In this document: piece by piece, positions 1-6,128 of the stretch
How positions within the stretch are numbered: position 1 is the first letter of the stretch
Layout of the letters: the number at the start of each line of letters is the position of its first letter
Assembly (NCBI GenBank): GCA_041687095.1
Contig: JAWLCQ010000077.1
Span: 1 to 20,464, forward strand
Source: JAWLCQ01 sp041687095
GTDB lineage: Bacteria > Planctomycetota > Phycisphaerae > SM23-33
DNA: 20,464 nucleotides
Direction: 5' to 3'
The notes under the pieces: generated by a model
Seen by the model: the letters and a program-made list of their open reading frames with translations, nothing else
The model's database searches: none
What the model was told of the DNA's origin: nothing
Made by a program: the position numbers and the translations under genes

Positions 1-114
1 GGTCAGGAGACCCCCGGCGCAGGAGGTGGTGCGCGTGCGCCGCCCCAAGCGCTTGCGCCGCCCCCAAGCGCTTGCGCCGCCCGAAGCGCGAGCGTTGGGG
101 GTCTCCTGACCCCC
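1..114. repeat. Pair of inverted AGGA/TCCT-tetraloop hairpin repeats at the window edge
   Basis: Bases 1-15 (GGTC-AGGA-GACC core, cut by the window edge) and 97-114 (GGGGGTC-TCCT-GACCCCC, 7-bp stem, 4-nt loop) are inverted copies of one small hairpin repeat. It recurs at 3166-3183, 3308-3333 and 3348-3361. Between the two copies is a GC-rich stretch with a direct repeat containing CCCCAAGCGCTTGCGCCGCC. No gene is supported in 1-174. Confidence 0.8.
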
Positions 115-174
115 GTCGCAGGAGGTGAGGCCAGCCGCCGCGGTGTGCGGAACGGCGAACCCGTCGCCCCCGCG

Positions 175-183
175 TGGTATACT
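175..183 (+). promoter_or_regulatory. Extended -10 promoter candidate for the S49 peptidase gene
   Basis: TGG followed by TATACT (178-183) matches an extended -10 element (TGnTATAAT type), in sharp contrast to the surrounding GC-rich DNA. No good -35 hexamer is seen, as expected for extended -10 promoters. Transcription would start near 190, leaving a leader of about 20 nt that contains the GGAAGGA ribosome binding site at 194-200. Confidence 0.5.
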
Positions 184-208
184 GACGGCACACGGAAGGA
201 GTCATGAC

Positions 209-1345
209 ATGACCGACCACGACAGGACGAACGAATCCGGGCAGGCGCCCGATCCGCGAAACGACGAGGCGGCCGAGCGGACGGATGCCCGCACCGTCCG
301 CACGGACGGGCCGACGACGGTGTACGTGATGGCCCCCGGGCAGGGCTCGGCGGGGGGGCGGGTGCTGCGGAAGGTCTTCGGCGGGATCCTCGTCCTGTCG
401 GTGCTGCTCAACGTGTACCTGGCGGTGCTGCTGGCGATGCAGTTCAACCTGGACTTCGACCGCCGCACCCTCGTTGAGGGCGACGCCACCCAGACCATCG
501 CCGTCTACAACGTCTCCGACGTCATCACGGGCGACTCGGCCGACGACTTCGAGACGTTCTTCCGCGCGGTGATCGACGACGGCAACGTGCGGGCGATCGT
601 GCTGCGGGTGGACACGCCCGGGGGCGCGGTGGCGCCCTCCGACCAGATGCACGCGCTGGTGAAGCGCCTCAAGGACTCCGGCCGGGCCGTCGTCGTCTCC
701 ATGGGCGGGGTCGCCGCCAGCGGGGGCTACTACCTCTCCGCCCCCGCCGATGAGATCGTCGCCGAGCCCACCACCATCACCGGGTCCATCGGGGTCATCG
801 CGATGTGGCCGGTGATGCGCGAGACGCTCGACAAGCTGGGCATGGACGTGGTGGTCCTCAAGTCGCACGCGGCGAGGGTGTGGAAGGACGAGATGAGCTT
901 CCTGCACAGGCCCGACGAGCGGCAGGAGGCGCACCTGCAGGCCGTCCTCGACGCCATGCAGGGCCGCTTCGAGGACGTCGTCCGCCAGGGCCGCGGTCCG
1001 CGGATCAAGACGCGCGAGCGGACGTACACGCTGGAGGTGGGGGAGGGGGACGCCCAGCGGCAGATCGAGTACACCGAGGTCGAGCCTTTCAACGGCAAGA
1101 CGTACGTGAGCGGAGAGGCGCTGGAGTACGGCTTGGTGGACTCGATCGGATACCTGGGGCACGCCCTGGAGCGGGCGAAGGTGCTGGCCAAGCTCACCAA
1201 CGCCCACGTCGTGGAGTACCGCATGCACGAGGGCTTGTTACTGCAGTTGTTCGCCCGCTTCTCGCATACGGGCCTCCGCATCGACGCCGACCTCGTCGAC
1301 CGCATCCAGACCCCTCGGATCCTGATGCTCTGGAAGGCGGAGTAG
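209..1345 (+). CDS. sppA: Signal peptide peptidase SppA-type membrane protease (peptidase S49)
   Basis: The ATG at 209 is chosen because GGAAGGA lies 8 nt upstream, although the frame is open back to 125. The 378-residue product has a charged N-terminus (1-50), one membrane segment at about 56-77, then an S49 domain. Visible hallmarks are DTPGG (135-139), the nucleophile motif AASGGYY with Ser171, TGSIGV (191-196), and WKD with Lys226, which aligns with the catalytic Lys of Bacillus SppA (HKD). It is the short, single-domain form. By family knowledge it uses a Ser/Lys dyad to degrade signal peptides or other membrane peptides outside the cytoplasmic membrane. It is a single-gene unit with its own promoter candidate and ends at a palindromic element that separates it from the convergent regulator. 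Confidence 0.93.
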   Translation: MTDHDRTNESGQAPDPRNDEAAERTDARTVRTDGPTTVYVMAPGQGSAGGRVLRKVFGGILVLSVLLNVYLAVLLAMQFNLDFDRRTLVEGDATQTIAVYNVSDVITGDSADDFETFFRAVIDDGNVRAIVLRVDTPGGAVAPSDQMHALVKRLKDSGRAVVVSMGGVAASGGYYLSAPADEIVAEPTTITGSIGVIAMWPVMRETLDKLGMDVVVLKSHAARVWKDEMSFLHRPDERQEAHLQAVLDAMQGRFEDVVRQGRGPRIKTRERTYTLEVGEGDAQRQIEYTEVEPFNGKTYVSGEALEYGLVDSIGYLGHALERAKVLAKLTNAHVVEYRMHEGLLLQLFARFSHTGLRIDADLVDRIQTPRILMLWKAE

Positions 1346-1374
1346 ACCCTACTGTCCCGTCCAGAATCATTCGA

Positions 1375-1472
1375 TGGGTGCCACCCTCAAGCGGCGCTGT
1401 TCAGCCGCTTGGGGGTGTCCACGCTCAACACCCCCAAGCCGCGAGAAGCATGCGGCTTGAGGGTGGCACCCA
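1375..1472. repeat. Nested palindromic element with GGGTGCCAC/GTGGCACCC ends
   Basis: An 18-nt outer arm (1375-1392) is perfectly complementary to 1455-1472. An inner 12-bp arm (1407-1418 with 1428-1439) encloses a 9-nt loop. The second outer arm is followed by a short duplication (ACCCAACCCATCGA), so TCGATGGG at 1371 can also pair with CCCATCGA at 1474-1481. It lies between the convergent sppA (+) and response-regulator (-) genes and could end transcription from both sides, but there is no T-tract. The termini resemble those of the array at 9527-9729. Confidence 0.85.
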
Positions 1473-1499
1473 ACCCATCGATTCATTCCTGGCAGAGCC

Positions 1500-2072
1500 C
1501 TACCGCCGGGCCGTGAGGGCGGACTCGATCTCGGAGACGAGGATCTGCAGGTCCAGGGGCTTGGGCAGGCAGGTCCGCGCCCCGCACTGGACGATCCGCT
1601 GCTGCTCCTTCGGGGAGCGGACGCCGGTGACGGCGATGACCTCGATGTCGCGCGTGTCGGGCCGCTCCTTGATCCGCCGGCAGACCTCGAACCCGTCGAG
1701 CCCGGGCATGCGGAGGTCGAGGATGACCACGTGGGGCTTCTCCGCCCCGATCACCTCCCCCGCGGCGAATCCGTCATGCGCCCGCAGGACGGAGTACTCC
1801 GGGTGCGTCGCCGCCAGCGTGGCGGCGACGAGTTCGGTGGCGGCGAGGTCGTCGTCGACGACGAGCACCTTGGGCTGGGCGGTGGCGAGTTCGGGGGGGA
1901 CGGGCAGGTTCTGACGGCGGAGGAAGGCGACGAGGTCGTCGACGTCGACGCGGCGATGGCCGCCGGGCGTGCGCCCCGCAGGGAGCTGCCCCGCGTCGAT
2001 CCAGTTGGCGACCGACTTGACGGCGGATCCGAGGATCCGCGCAACTTTGGACGTTGTCAGCATCTGACCCAT
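1500..2072 (-). CDS. Helix-turn-helix (MerR/excisionase-type) plus receiver-domain response regulator
   Basis: The 190-residue protein has an unusual domain order, with the DNA-binding domain first. Residues 5-55 form a MerR/BldC/excisionase-like helix-turn-helix (TSKVARILG, then the wing PAGRTPGGHRR). Residues 68-188 are a complete CheY-like receiver: acidic pocket Asp73-Asp74, phosphoacceptor Asp119 in ILDLRMPG, Thr149 and Lys171. All phosphorylation residues are present, so it should be phosphorylatable. The ATG at 2072 is chosen because AAGGTG lies 6 nt upstream; a TTG at 2093 would add seven residues without a ribosome binding site. No kinase is adjacent; the nearest partner is the H-box protein at 2424. 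Its DNA target is unknown. Confidence 0.88.
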   Translation of the reverse strand: MGQMLTTSKVARILGSAVKSVANWIDAGQLPAGRTPGGHRRVDVDDLVAFLRRQNLPVPPELATAQPKVLVVDDDLAATELVAATLAATHPEYSVLRAHDGFAAGEVIGAEKPHVVILDLRMPGLDGFEVCRRIKERPDTRDIEVIAVTGVRSPKEQQRIVQCGARTCLPKPLDLQILVSEIESALTARR

Positions 2073-2126
2073 GGCGAGCACCTTTGAGAACAACCCACGT
2101 CAACCCGGCAGAGTGAAGAGCGGGCT

Positions 2127-2156
2127 CTCATAACGGATATCGAGGCGCGGCGTCAA
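2127..2156 (-). promoter_or_regulatory. Promoter candidate for the HTH-receiver gene
   Basis: On the minus strand a TTGACG -35 (2151-2156) is separated by 18 nt from a TATGAG -10 (2127-2132). Transcription would start near 2120, giving a leader of about 48 nt before the ATG at 2072. The match is moderate. Confidence 0.4.
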
Positions 2157-2202
2157 GGGGTTTACAAGATTTATGGGTTTTTCGCTTTGGTGCGGGGCCG
2201 GG

Positions 2203-2265
2203 AACCGGGAACCAGGAACCGGGAACCAGGAACCGGGAACCAGGAACCGGGAACCGGGAACCGGG
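2203..2265. repeat. 7-nt tandem array AACCGGG/AACCAGG, nine units
   Basis: Nine uninterrupted 7-nt units alternate between AACCGGG and AACCAGG. The last unit runs into the left arm of the hairpin element at 2262. The same repeat type occurs around 15430-15600 and at 17380-17540. The array sits in the 351-bp spacer between divergent genes (2073-2423), which holds no supported gene. Confidence 0.95.
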
Positions 2266-2329
2266 GAAAAGGGGACTGGCTCCGGAGCGGCTGCCTCTTG
2301 CCGCGCAGGTGCCTGTCCCCTTTTCCCCG
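2262..2329. repeat. Long hairpin element, copy 1
   Basis: A perfect 15-bp outer stem (CGGGGAAAAGGGGAC at 2262-2276 with its complement at 2315-2329) encloses a conserved core: ACTGGCTCCGGAGCGGC, then an inner GCGGC/GCCGC stem, then GCCGCGCAGGTGCCTGT. A second copy with the same core but different, still self-complementary arms is at 17669-17743. Confidence 0.9.
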
Positions 2330-2357
2330 CACATGCCTGCCGCCCCGTCAGATTGCC

Positions 2358-2387
2358 TTGGGGCGGGCGCCGGGGGTTTCGTAGAAT
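2358..2387 (+). promoter_or_regulatory. Promoter candidate for the H-box/receiver operon
   Basis: TTGGGG (2358-2363), 18 nt, then TAGAAT (2382-2387). The -10 is a good match and the -35 matches only its TTG. Transcription would begin near 2394, about 30 nt before the ATG at 2424. Confidence 0.35.
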
Positions 2388-2423
2388 CGGGGCAGCCGGA
2401 CCCCATCGCCCCAGGAGGCACAC

Positions 2424-2762
2424 ATGGCGGCGGACCGCAAAGCACAACCCCGCGCCCCTCGCCGGGGGCCCACGGTGGACGCCCGTCCACGCCCCCCGCT
2501 GGAGATGCAGTACGTCCCCTCGCCCCCGCCCCCCCGCGAGACGCCCGACTCCCTGTCGCACGCGCTGCGGACCCCGCTGCACGTCGTCATGGGGTTCACG
2601 CAGCTCCTGCGGGAGCAGCAGTGCGGCCCGCTGACTCCCCGGCAGCTCCAGTGCCTCGACGAGGTCCTCGCGGCCTCCCGGCAACTGCTGGGCGTCATCC
2701 GCGACCGGATCGAGGCCCCCGACGACGCGCAGCAGCGCGATCGGGCGGAGCCGCGGACGTGA
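2424..2762 (+). CDS. Histidine kinase dimerisation/phosphoacceptor (HisKA) domain protein without an ATPase domain
   Basis: A 112-residue protein with a strong ribosome binding site (AGGAGG at 2413-2418, 5 nt from ATG). Residues 1-40 are Pro/Arg-rich and probably disordered. Residues 41-97 match a HisKA domain, with the H-box SHALRTPLH (His46 as phosphoacceptor) followed by a second predicted helix. No sensor region is seen, nor any HATPase_c N, G1 or G2 boxes, so it cannot phosphorylate itself. It could pass phosphate between receivers like an Hpt domain, or bind a kinase in trans (inference). Its stop overlaps the start of the next gene by 4 nt (GTGA at 2759-2762), so the two are probably translationally coupled partners. 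A degraded full-length kinase is the alternative, but the clean start and coupling argue against this. Confidence 0.78.
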   Translation: MAADRKAQPRAPRRGPTVDARPRPPLEMQYVPSPPPPRETPDSLSHALRTPLHVVMGFTQLLREQQCGPLTPRQLQCLDEVLAASRQLLGVIRDRIEAPDDAQQRDRAEPRT

Positions 2763-3178
2763 GCAAGACCGTCCTGATCGTCGAGGACGATGCCCCCAAC
2801 CGCAAGCTGTTCCGCGACGTGCTGCAGGCGAACGGGTATGTGACGGAGGAGGCCCCCGACGGCAAGCAGGCGATCGACCTCGCCCGCCGTCGGCGCTATG
2901 ACCTGATCCTCATGGACATTCAGCTCCCGGGGGCCAGCGGGGTGGAGACGATGCGGTCCCTCCGCGCCGCCGCCGAGACGCGGGCGGTCCCCGTGGTGGC
3001 CCTGACGGGCTTCGCCCTGCCCAGCGACCGCGCCCGCTTCCTCCGCGAGGGGTTCGACAACTGCCTCACCAAGCCCGTGGACCTCGACGAGTTCCTCCAG
3101 GTCGTCGCGAGGTACGTCGCAGACTGCCGGGCCGCGGATGCGGGGGAGCCCCAAGCGCGTGCGCCGGGGGTCTCCTGA
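2759..3178 (+). CDS. Single-domain response regulator (CheY/DivK-like receiver)
   Basis: A 139-residue protein starting at a GTG that overlaps the stop of the H-box gene. The whole length is one receiver domain: Asp10-Asp11, phosphoacceptor Asp53 in LILMDIQLPG, Thr83 (ALTG) and Lys105 (LTKP). There is no output domain, so it probably acts by protein contact or as a phosphate relay, as DivK and Spo0F do. The H-box protein made just before it is the obvious partner (inference). Its last residues (APGVS) and its stop codon at 3176-3178 lie inside a copy of the AGGA/TCCT hairpin repeat, so the repeat supplies the C-terminus. Confidence 0.9.
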   Translation: MSKTVLIVEDDAPNRKLFRDVLQANGYVTEEAPDGKQAIDLARRRRYDLILMDIQLPGASGVETMRSLRAAAETRAVPVVALTGFALPSDRARFLREGFDNCLTKPVDLDEFLQVVARYVADCRAADAGEPQARAPGVS

Positions 3179-3183
3179 CCCCC
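3166..3183. repeat. AGGA/TCCT-tetraloop hairpin overlapping the receiver gene stop codon
   Basis: GGGGGTC (3166-3172), TCCT loop (3173-3176), GACCCCC (3177-3183). The TGA of the upstream gene is at 3176-3178, spanning the loop-stem junction. The preceding GCCCCAAGCGCGTGCGCC also belongs to the repeat and resembles 47-96. Confidence 0.85.
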
Positions 3184-3307
3184 GTCGTCTGGAGAGCGAG
3201 AAAGCGATCCGCGCAAGCGTGATTGTGGCGCCCCCTTTCGCGGCGGCGGCCGCCGCGATCGAAGCGCCGCCACAACGCTTCGCGAACGCCGTGCCAGAGT
3301 TCCCGGA

Positions 3308-3361
3308 CGCCGGGGGTCAGGAGACCCCCGGCGCACGCGGTAGGGGCGGGTCAGGAGACCC
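3308..3361. repeat. Two AGGA-tetraloop hairpins between convergent genes
   Basis: The first has an 11-bp stem (CGCCGGGGGTC 3308-3318, AGGA 3319-3322, complement 3323-3333). The second has a 5-bp stem (GGGTC 3348-3352, AGGA, GACCC 3357-3361). They sit between the receiver gene (+, ends 3178) and the sigma factor gene (-, ends 3376). They are plausible bidirectional terminators, though without U-tracts. Confidence 0.85.
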
Positions 3362-3375
3362 CCGGCGCCGGTGCG

Positions 3376-4164
3376 CTAGACGCACTGCCTGGCCGGGCCG
3401 TCGAAGCACTCGCGGAGGTTGCGGAGGATCTCGGTGTGCATCTGGCAGACGCGGGACTCCGAGAGGTTCAGCGACTCCCCGATCTCCTTGAGGTTCATGC
3501 CCTCGAAGTAGTAGAGCATCACGACGAGCCGCTGCATCCCGCTGAGCCGCTCGTCCAGCAGGTCGCGGAGGTCGGCGTGCAGGGCCTGCTGCTCGGGGGC
3601 CGCGTACGTCGCGTTCTCCAGCAGGTCGATCCCGCGGACCTCGCTCCCGTTGCCGTTGGGGTCCGGGGCCGCCCCGTCCAGGCTCGTCATCGTGGCGGCC
3701 GACGCGGCGCGGGCGCATTTGCGGACCTCGTCCACGGACAGCTTCATCTTCTTCGCCAGCTCCGCACGGGTGGGGACGCGCTGGAGGCGGGACTGCAGCT
3801 CGTGCTTCGCTTCCGCCAGCCTCGCCGCCCGCGTCCTCGCCGACCGCGGCACCCAGTCCTGCGACCGCAGGTAGTCCAGAATCGCCCCGCGGATCCGCCC
3901 GGAGGAGTACGTCTCGAACTTCACCTTCCGCCCCGGGTCGAATCCCTCGACCGCGGAGAGCAGGCCGACCGACCCCGCCGACACCAACTCGTCCAGGTCC
4001 ACGCACTCGGGCAGGCGGGCGCACATCCGGCCGGCGACGGCGCGGACGAGGGGGAGGTACTGCTCCACCAGGCGGTTCCGCGCGGATTCCTCGCGCGTCT
4101 GCAGGTAGCGGTCCCAAAGCTCATCGACCGGTCGGGGACACGACTTCGTCCGAAGTTCCGGCAT
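3376..4164 (-). CDS. Sigma-70 family RNA polymerase sigma factor, FliA/WhiG (sigma-28) type
   Basis: A 262-residue sigma factor. Region 2 is clear: VDLDELVSAGSVGLLSAV (about 55-72), FDPGRKVKFETY (75-86), RIRGAILDYLR (90-100) and DWVPRS (103-108), the typical FliA/WhiG signature. A region 3 helix (VPTRAELAKKM, about 130-140) and a region 4 helix-turn-helix (LKEIGESLNLSESRVCQ, about 225-241) follow. By family it directs RNA polymerase to sigma-28-type promoters; no flagellar gene is in the window, so the regulon is unknown. The ATG at 4164 has AGGAAG 7 nt upstream. An in-frame ATG at 4209 also has GGAGGT 7 nt upstream, but the extra 15 residues use rare codons and include the AGGAAG site, so it is less likely. 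No anti-sigma gene is adjacent. Confidence 0.92.
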   Translation of the reverse strand: MPELRTKSCPRPVDELWDRYLQTREESARNRLVEQYLPLVRAVAGRMCARLPECVDLDELVSAGSVGLLSAVEGFDPGRKVKFETYSSGRIRGAILDYLRSQDWVPRSARTRAARLAEAKHELQSRLQRVPTRAELAKKMKLSVDEVRKCARAASAATMTSLDGAAPDPNGNGSEVRGIDLLENATYAAPEQQALHADLRDLLDERLSGMQRLVVMLYYFEGMNLKEIGESLNLSESRVCQMHTEILRNLRECFDGPARQCV

Positions 4165-4599
4165 GCGTAGACTTCCTTTCCTCCAGGGGCGCCAGCAGTT
4201 GCTATCCATTCGGGAGACCTCCAGCGGCCCTCACCTCGGGCCGCGCAAAGGTCGTCCTTTGTGCTATCGGCAGGACCGAGGGGGGGGTGGTGTTACAAAT
4301 CCGTGGGCACGTTCCAGCCGCCATGACGGTTCCCGCCGCCCGAGAGGGGCCCTGCAGTACCGCCTTTACGTAGTTTCGGATACAACGGGCTGCGGGGCAA
4401 ACGGGAGACGTCGAGAGAGGGTTTTCACTTTCCAATTTCCAGTTTCCAATTGGCGCTGCCGCCCGGATGTGCTTTGCCGTCTTCAACGCTTGATACTCCT
4501 GGAGACTCCGTCCCACCATACGCCCTGCCCCCCCCCGCACGCGTCGGCGACGGACAATTGACTATTGGTAATTGTCAATTGGGAATTGGAAATGTCCAC
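4165..4599. other. Spacer upstream of the sigma factor gene, with AT-rich inverted repeats
   Basis: No gene is supported in these 435 bp. Two AT-rich islands stand out. The stretch around 4432-4453 contains CCAATTTCCAGTTTCCAATTG. At 4555-4581 a CAATTGAC/GTCAATTG stem (8 bp, 11-nt loop) lies just beyond the stop of the Glu-receiver gene (-) and may act as its terminator. Similar CAATTGG motifs recur at 12420-12445. No convincing promoter for the sigma gene could be picked. Confidence 0.6.
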
Positions 4600-5013
4600 T
4601 CATGCCGCCGCCTGGTCGTCCCGTCCGAGGAGCGTTTCGAGGACGGCGGTGCGGAGGTCGTCGAGCAGGAAGGGCTTGAACAGGACGCGGTGGCCCCGGT
4701 CCGCCAGCGCCTGCAGGGCGGGGCGGTCGTAGCGGCCGGCGGTGAGGACGATGGTGTTCCGCGCCAGGTCCGGGTCGATCCCCGCCAGGGCCTGCAGGAC
4801 GTCGTGTCCGCAGGCGTCGCTCAGGCGGGGTTCGAGGAGCAGCAGGTCGAAGGGGGTGCGGGCGGCGAGGGCGAGGGCGTCGCGGGCGGTATGGGCGGCC
4901 GTGACGCGGGCGCCGCACGCCCGGAGCGTCTCGGTGACGAGGGCGGTGATGGCGGGGGAGTTGTCGACGACGAGGACGCAGCGGTCGCGAAGTGCGGTGT
5001 AGCGCGTAGGCAT
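4600..5013 (-). CDS. Atypical receiver-domain protein with Glu in place of the phospho-Asp
   Basis: A 137-residue single receiver domain with an ideal ribosome binding site (AGGAGG, 5 nt before ATG). The fold pattern is intact: VLVVDNSP with only one pocket acid (Asp17), Thr91 in VLTAG, and Lys113 in LFKP. The phosphoacceptor position reads LLLLEPRLSD, with Glu61 where Asp is expected. Such a protein cannot take phosphate in the normal way. Asp-to-Glu at this site often mimics the phosphorylated state, so it may be permanently active or respond to another signal (inference). It begins 25 bp after the stop of the sigma factor gene at 5039 on the same strand, so it is probably its operon partner. 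Confidence 0.85.
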   Translation of the reverse strand: MPTRYTALRDRCVLVVDNSPAITALVTETLRACGARVTAAHTARDALALAARTPFDLLLLEPRLSDACGHDVLQALAGIDPDLARNTIVLTAGRYDRPALQALADRGHRVLFKPFLLDDLRTAVLETLLGRDDQAAA

Positions 5014-5038
5014 GGGGACCTCCTGTACGGCGTGGGGG

Positions 5039-5617
5039 TCAGGCGTCGAGATGGGCGACCTGGCGGCGGAGGCGGCGGAGCAGGGCCTTGTGCCGCAGGC
5101 AGATGGTGGAGTCGGCGAGGTGGTAGACCTGCCCGATCTCGCGGAAGGTCATGCCATCCGCGTAGTACATCAGGAGCAGGCGGCGGTCGTCGGGATCGAG
5201 CGACCCGAGGATCGACGCCACGAGGTCGTGGACGTCGACGGTGTGGTGCCCGCAGGCGGACTGCTCGTCGAGGACCTCGCACGCCCCGCCCTCGGGCCCG
5301 TCGGAGATGTACTGCGACCAGCAGAGGGTGGCGGGGGTGGTGGCGGCGTCGGCGCGGCGGAGCAGGCCGTCCTGGCGCATCGCGTCCACCGCCAGAAACC
5401 CGCCCTTGACGCGGGCGTACCCCGCGAACGACACCCCACGGTCCCCGCAGAACGACCTCGCTGCCTGCGTCAGGCCCAGCAACGCGTACCCGTACAGGTC
5501 CTCCGAATCGATCCACGGGTAGCGGCGCTGCAGGCGCTGCGTGATCGTCGCGGCCAGGGGGAGGTGCTCTTCGGCGAGGCGGGCGGGGACGGTGGAGAGG
5601 GGGTCACTCGCATGCAC
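5039..5617 (-). CDS. Short sigma-70 family RNA polymerase sigma factor
   Basis: A 192-residue protein. Region 2 is recognisable (PWIDSEDLYGYALLGLTQAA, about 34-53, then GVSFAGYARVKGGFLAVDAM, 61-80), as is a region 4 helix-turn-helix (LLLMYYADGMTFREIGQVY, 147-165). The middle (about 90-130) is short and lacks a clear region 3. It is closer to the FliA/SigB class than to ECF factors, but this is a judgement by eye. The start is a GTG at 5617 with GGAGG 7 nt upstream; the frame is open to 5860, but those codons look non-coding and include A/T-rich spacer. The receiver gene 25 bp downstream probably shares its transcript and may control it. Confidence 0.85.
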   Translation of the reverse strand: MHASDPLSTVPARLAEEHLPLAATITQRLQRRYPWIDSEDLYGYALLGLTQAARSFCGDRGVSFAGYARVKGGFLAVDAMRQDGLLRRADAATTPATLCWSQYISDGPEGGACEVLDEQSACGHHTVDVHDLVASILGSLDPDDRRLLLMYYADGMTFREIGQVYHLADSTICLRHKALLRRLRRQVAHLDA

Positions 5618-6128
5618 GGCGTTGCCTCCGATCTTGCAGAACTGCTTTGCTCCGACACCGGCCGAACTTCCGTGGCCGCGGAACCAGATGGGGTCAGCTT
5701 CCGTGCTGCGACTCTGACGACGTATGCTACCTATCCATCGGAGCGGGTCCAGGGAAATTTCGCAAAAACGGCAAAAAAGATAAAGTGCCCCCTCCCGCCC
5801 GGCCGATAAACCGCCGCACCATCCGCGGCGGAGCGAGTGGGATTCTCCGGGGCATCGCACTAGAGTTCCCGTGGCTGCGCGAGAAGGACTGCGTCTTTGG
5901 GGATGGGCACGATGGGAGCGCCCCGGCGAACCTGTGCGCCAGCGGCCTCATCCGCCGTCGCGCCTCTCCCCCCTGCAGGAGCCATTGGATGACCATCGCA
6001 AGTTGGAGTGCCGACACGGCGAAGGCGGCGGGCGCCCCGGCGGGTCGAGCCCTGCGGGCGAGCCCGCGAACCGCCCCGTCCGCCCCCCGCACGCCGGCGG
6101 CCCGCGCGCGGAAAGAGCGAGGAGACCC
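5618..6128. other. Divergent spacer between the sigma factor and acyltransferase genes
   Basis: These 511 bp hold no gene I can support. A/T-rich DNA at 5755-5790 (A-runs) separates the divergent units and includes the sigma-28-like sequence at 5781-5809. From about 5870 to 6110 the sequence is GC-rich without a recognisable coding signature; a frame is open from 5871 into the acyltransferase gene but reads as low-complexity Arg/Pro/Ala. Confidence 0.5.
5781..5809 (+). promoter_or_regulatory. Sigma-28-like promoter candidate
   Basis: TAAAGT (5781-5786) is followed by an exact GCCGATAA (5802-5809), the -10 consensus recognised by FliA-type sigma factors. The gap from TAAA to GCCGATAA is 17 nt, two longer than the enterobacterial optimum, so the match is imperfect. 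It points toward the acyltransferase genes and would give a leader of about 310 nt. An 8-mer match is not rare by chance in 20 kb. Confidence 0.3.

Noticed and set aside
4165..4209. Earlier ATG (4209) for the sigma factor
   Set aside because: It has a ribosome binding site, but the added residues use rare codons and include the ribosome binding site of the start at 4164; kept only as an alternative.
5618..5860. 81-residue N-terminal extension of the short sigma factor
   Set aside because: The extension spans A/T-rich promoter-like spacer, is Cys/Arg/Trp-rich, and the GTG at 5617 has a well-placed GGAGG.
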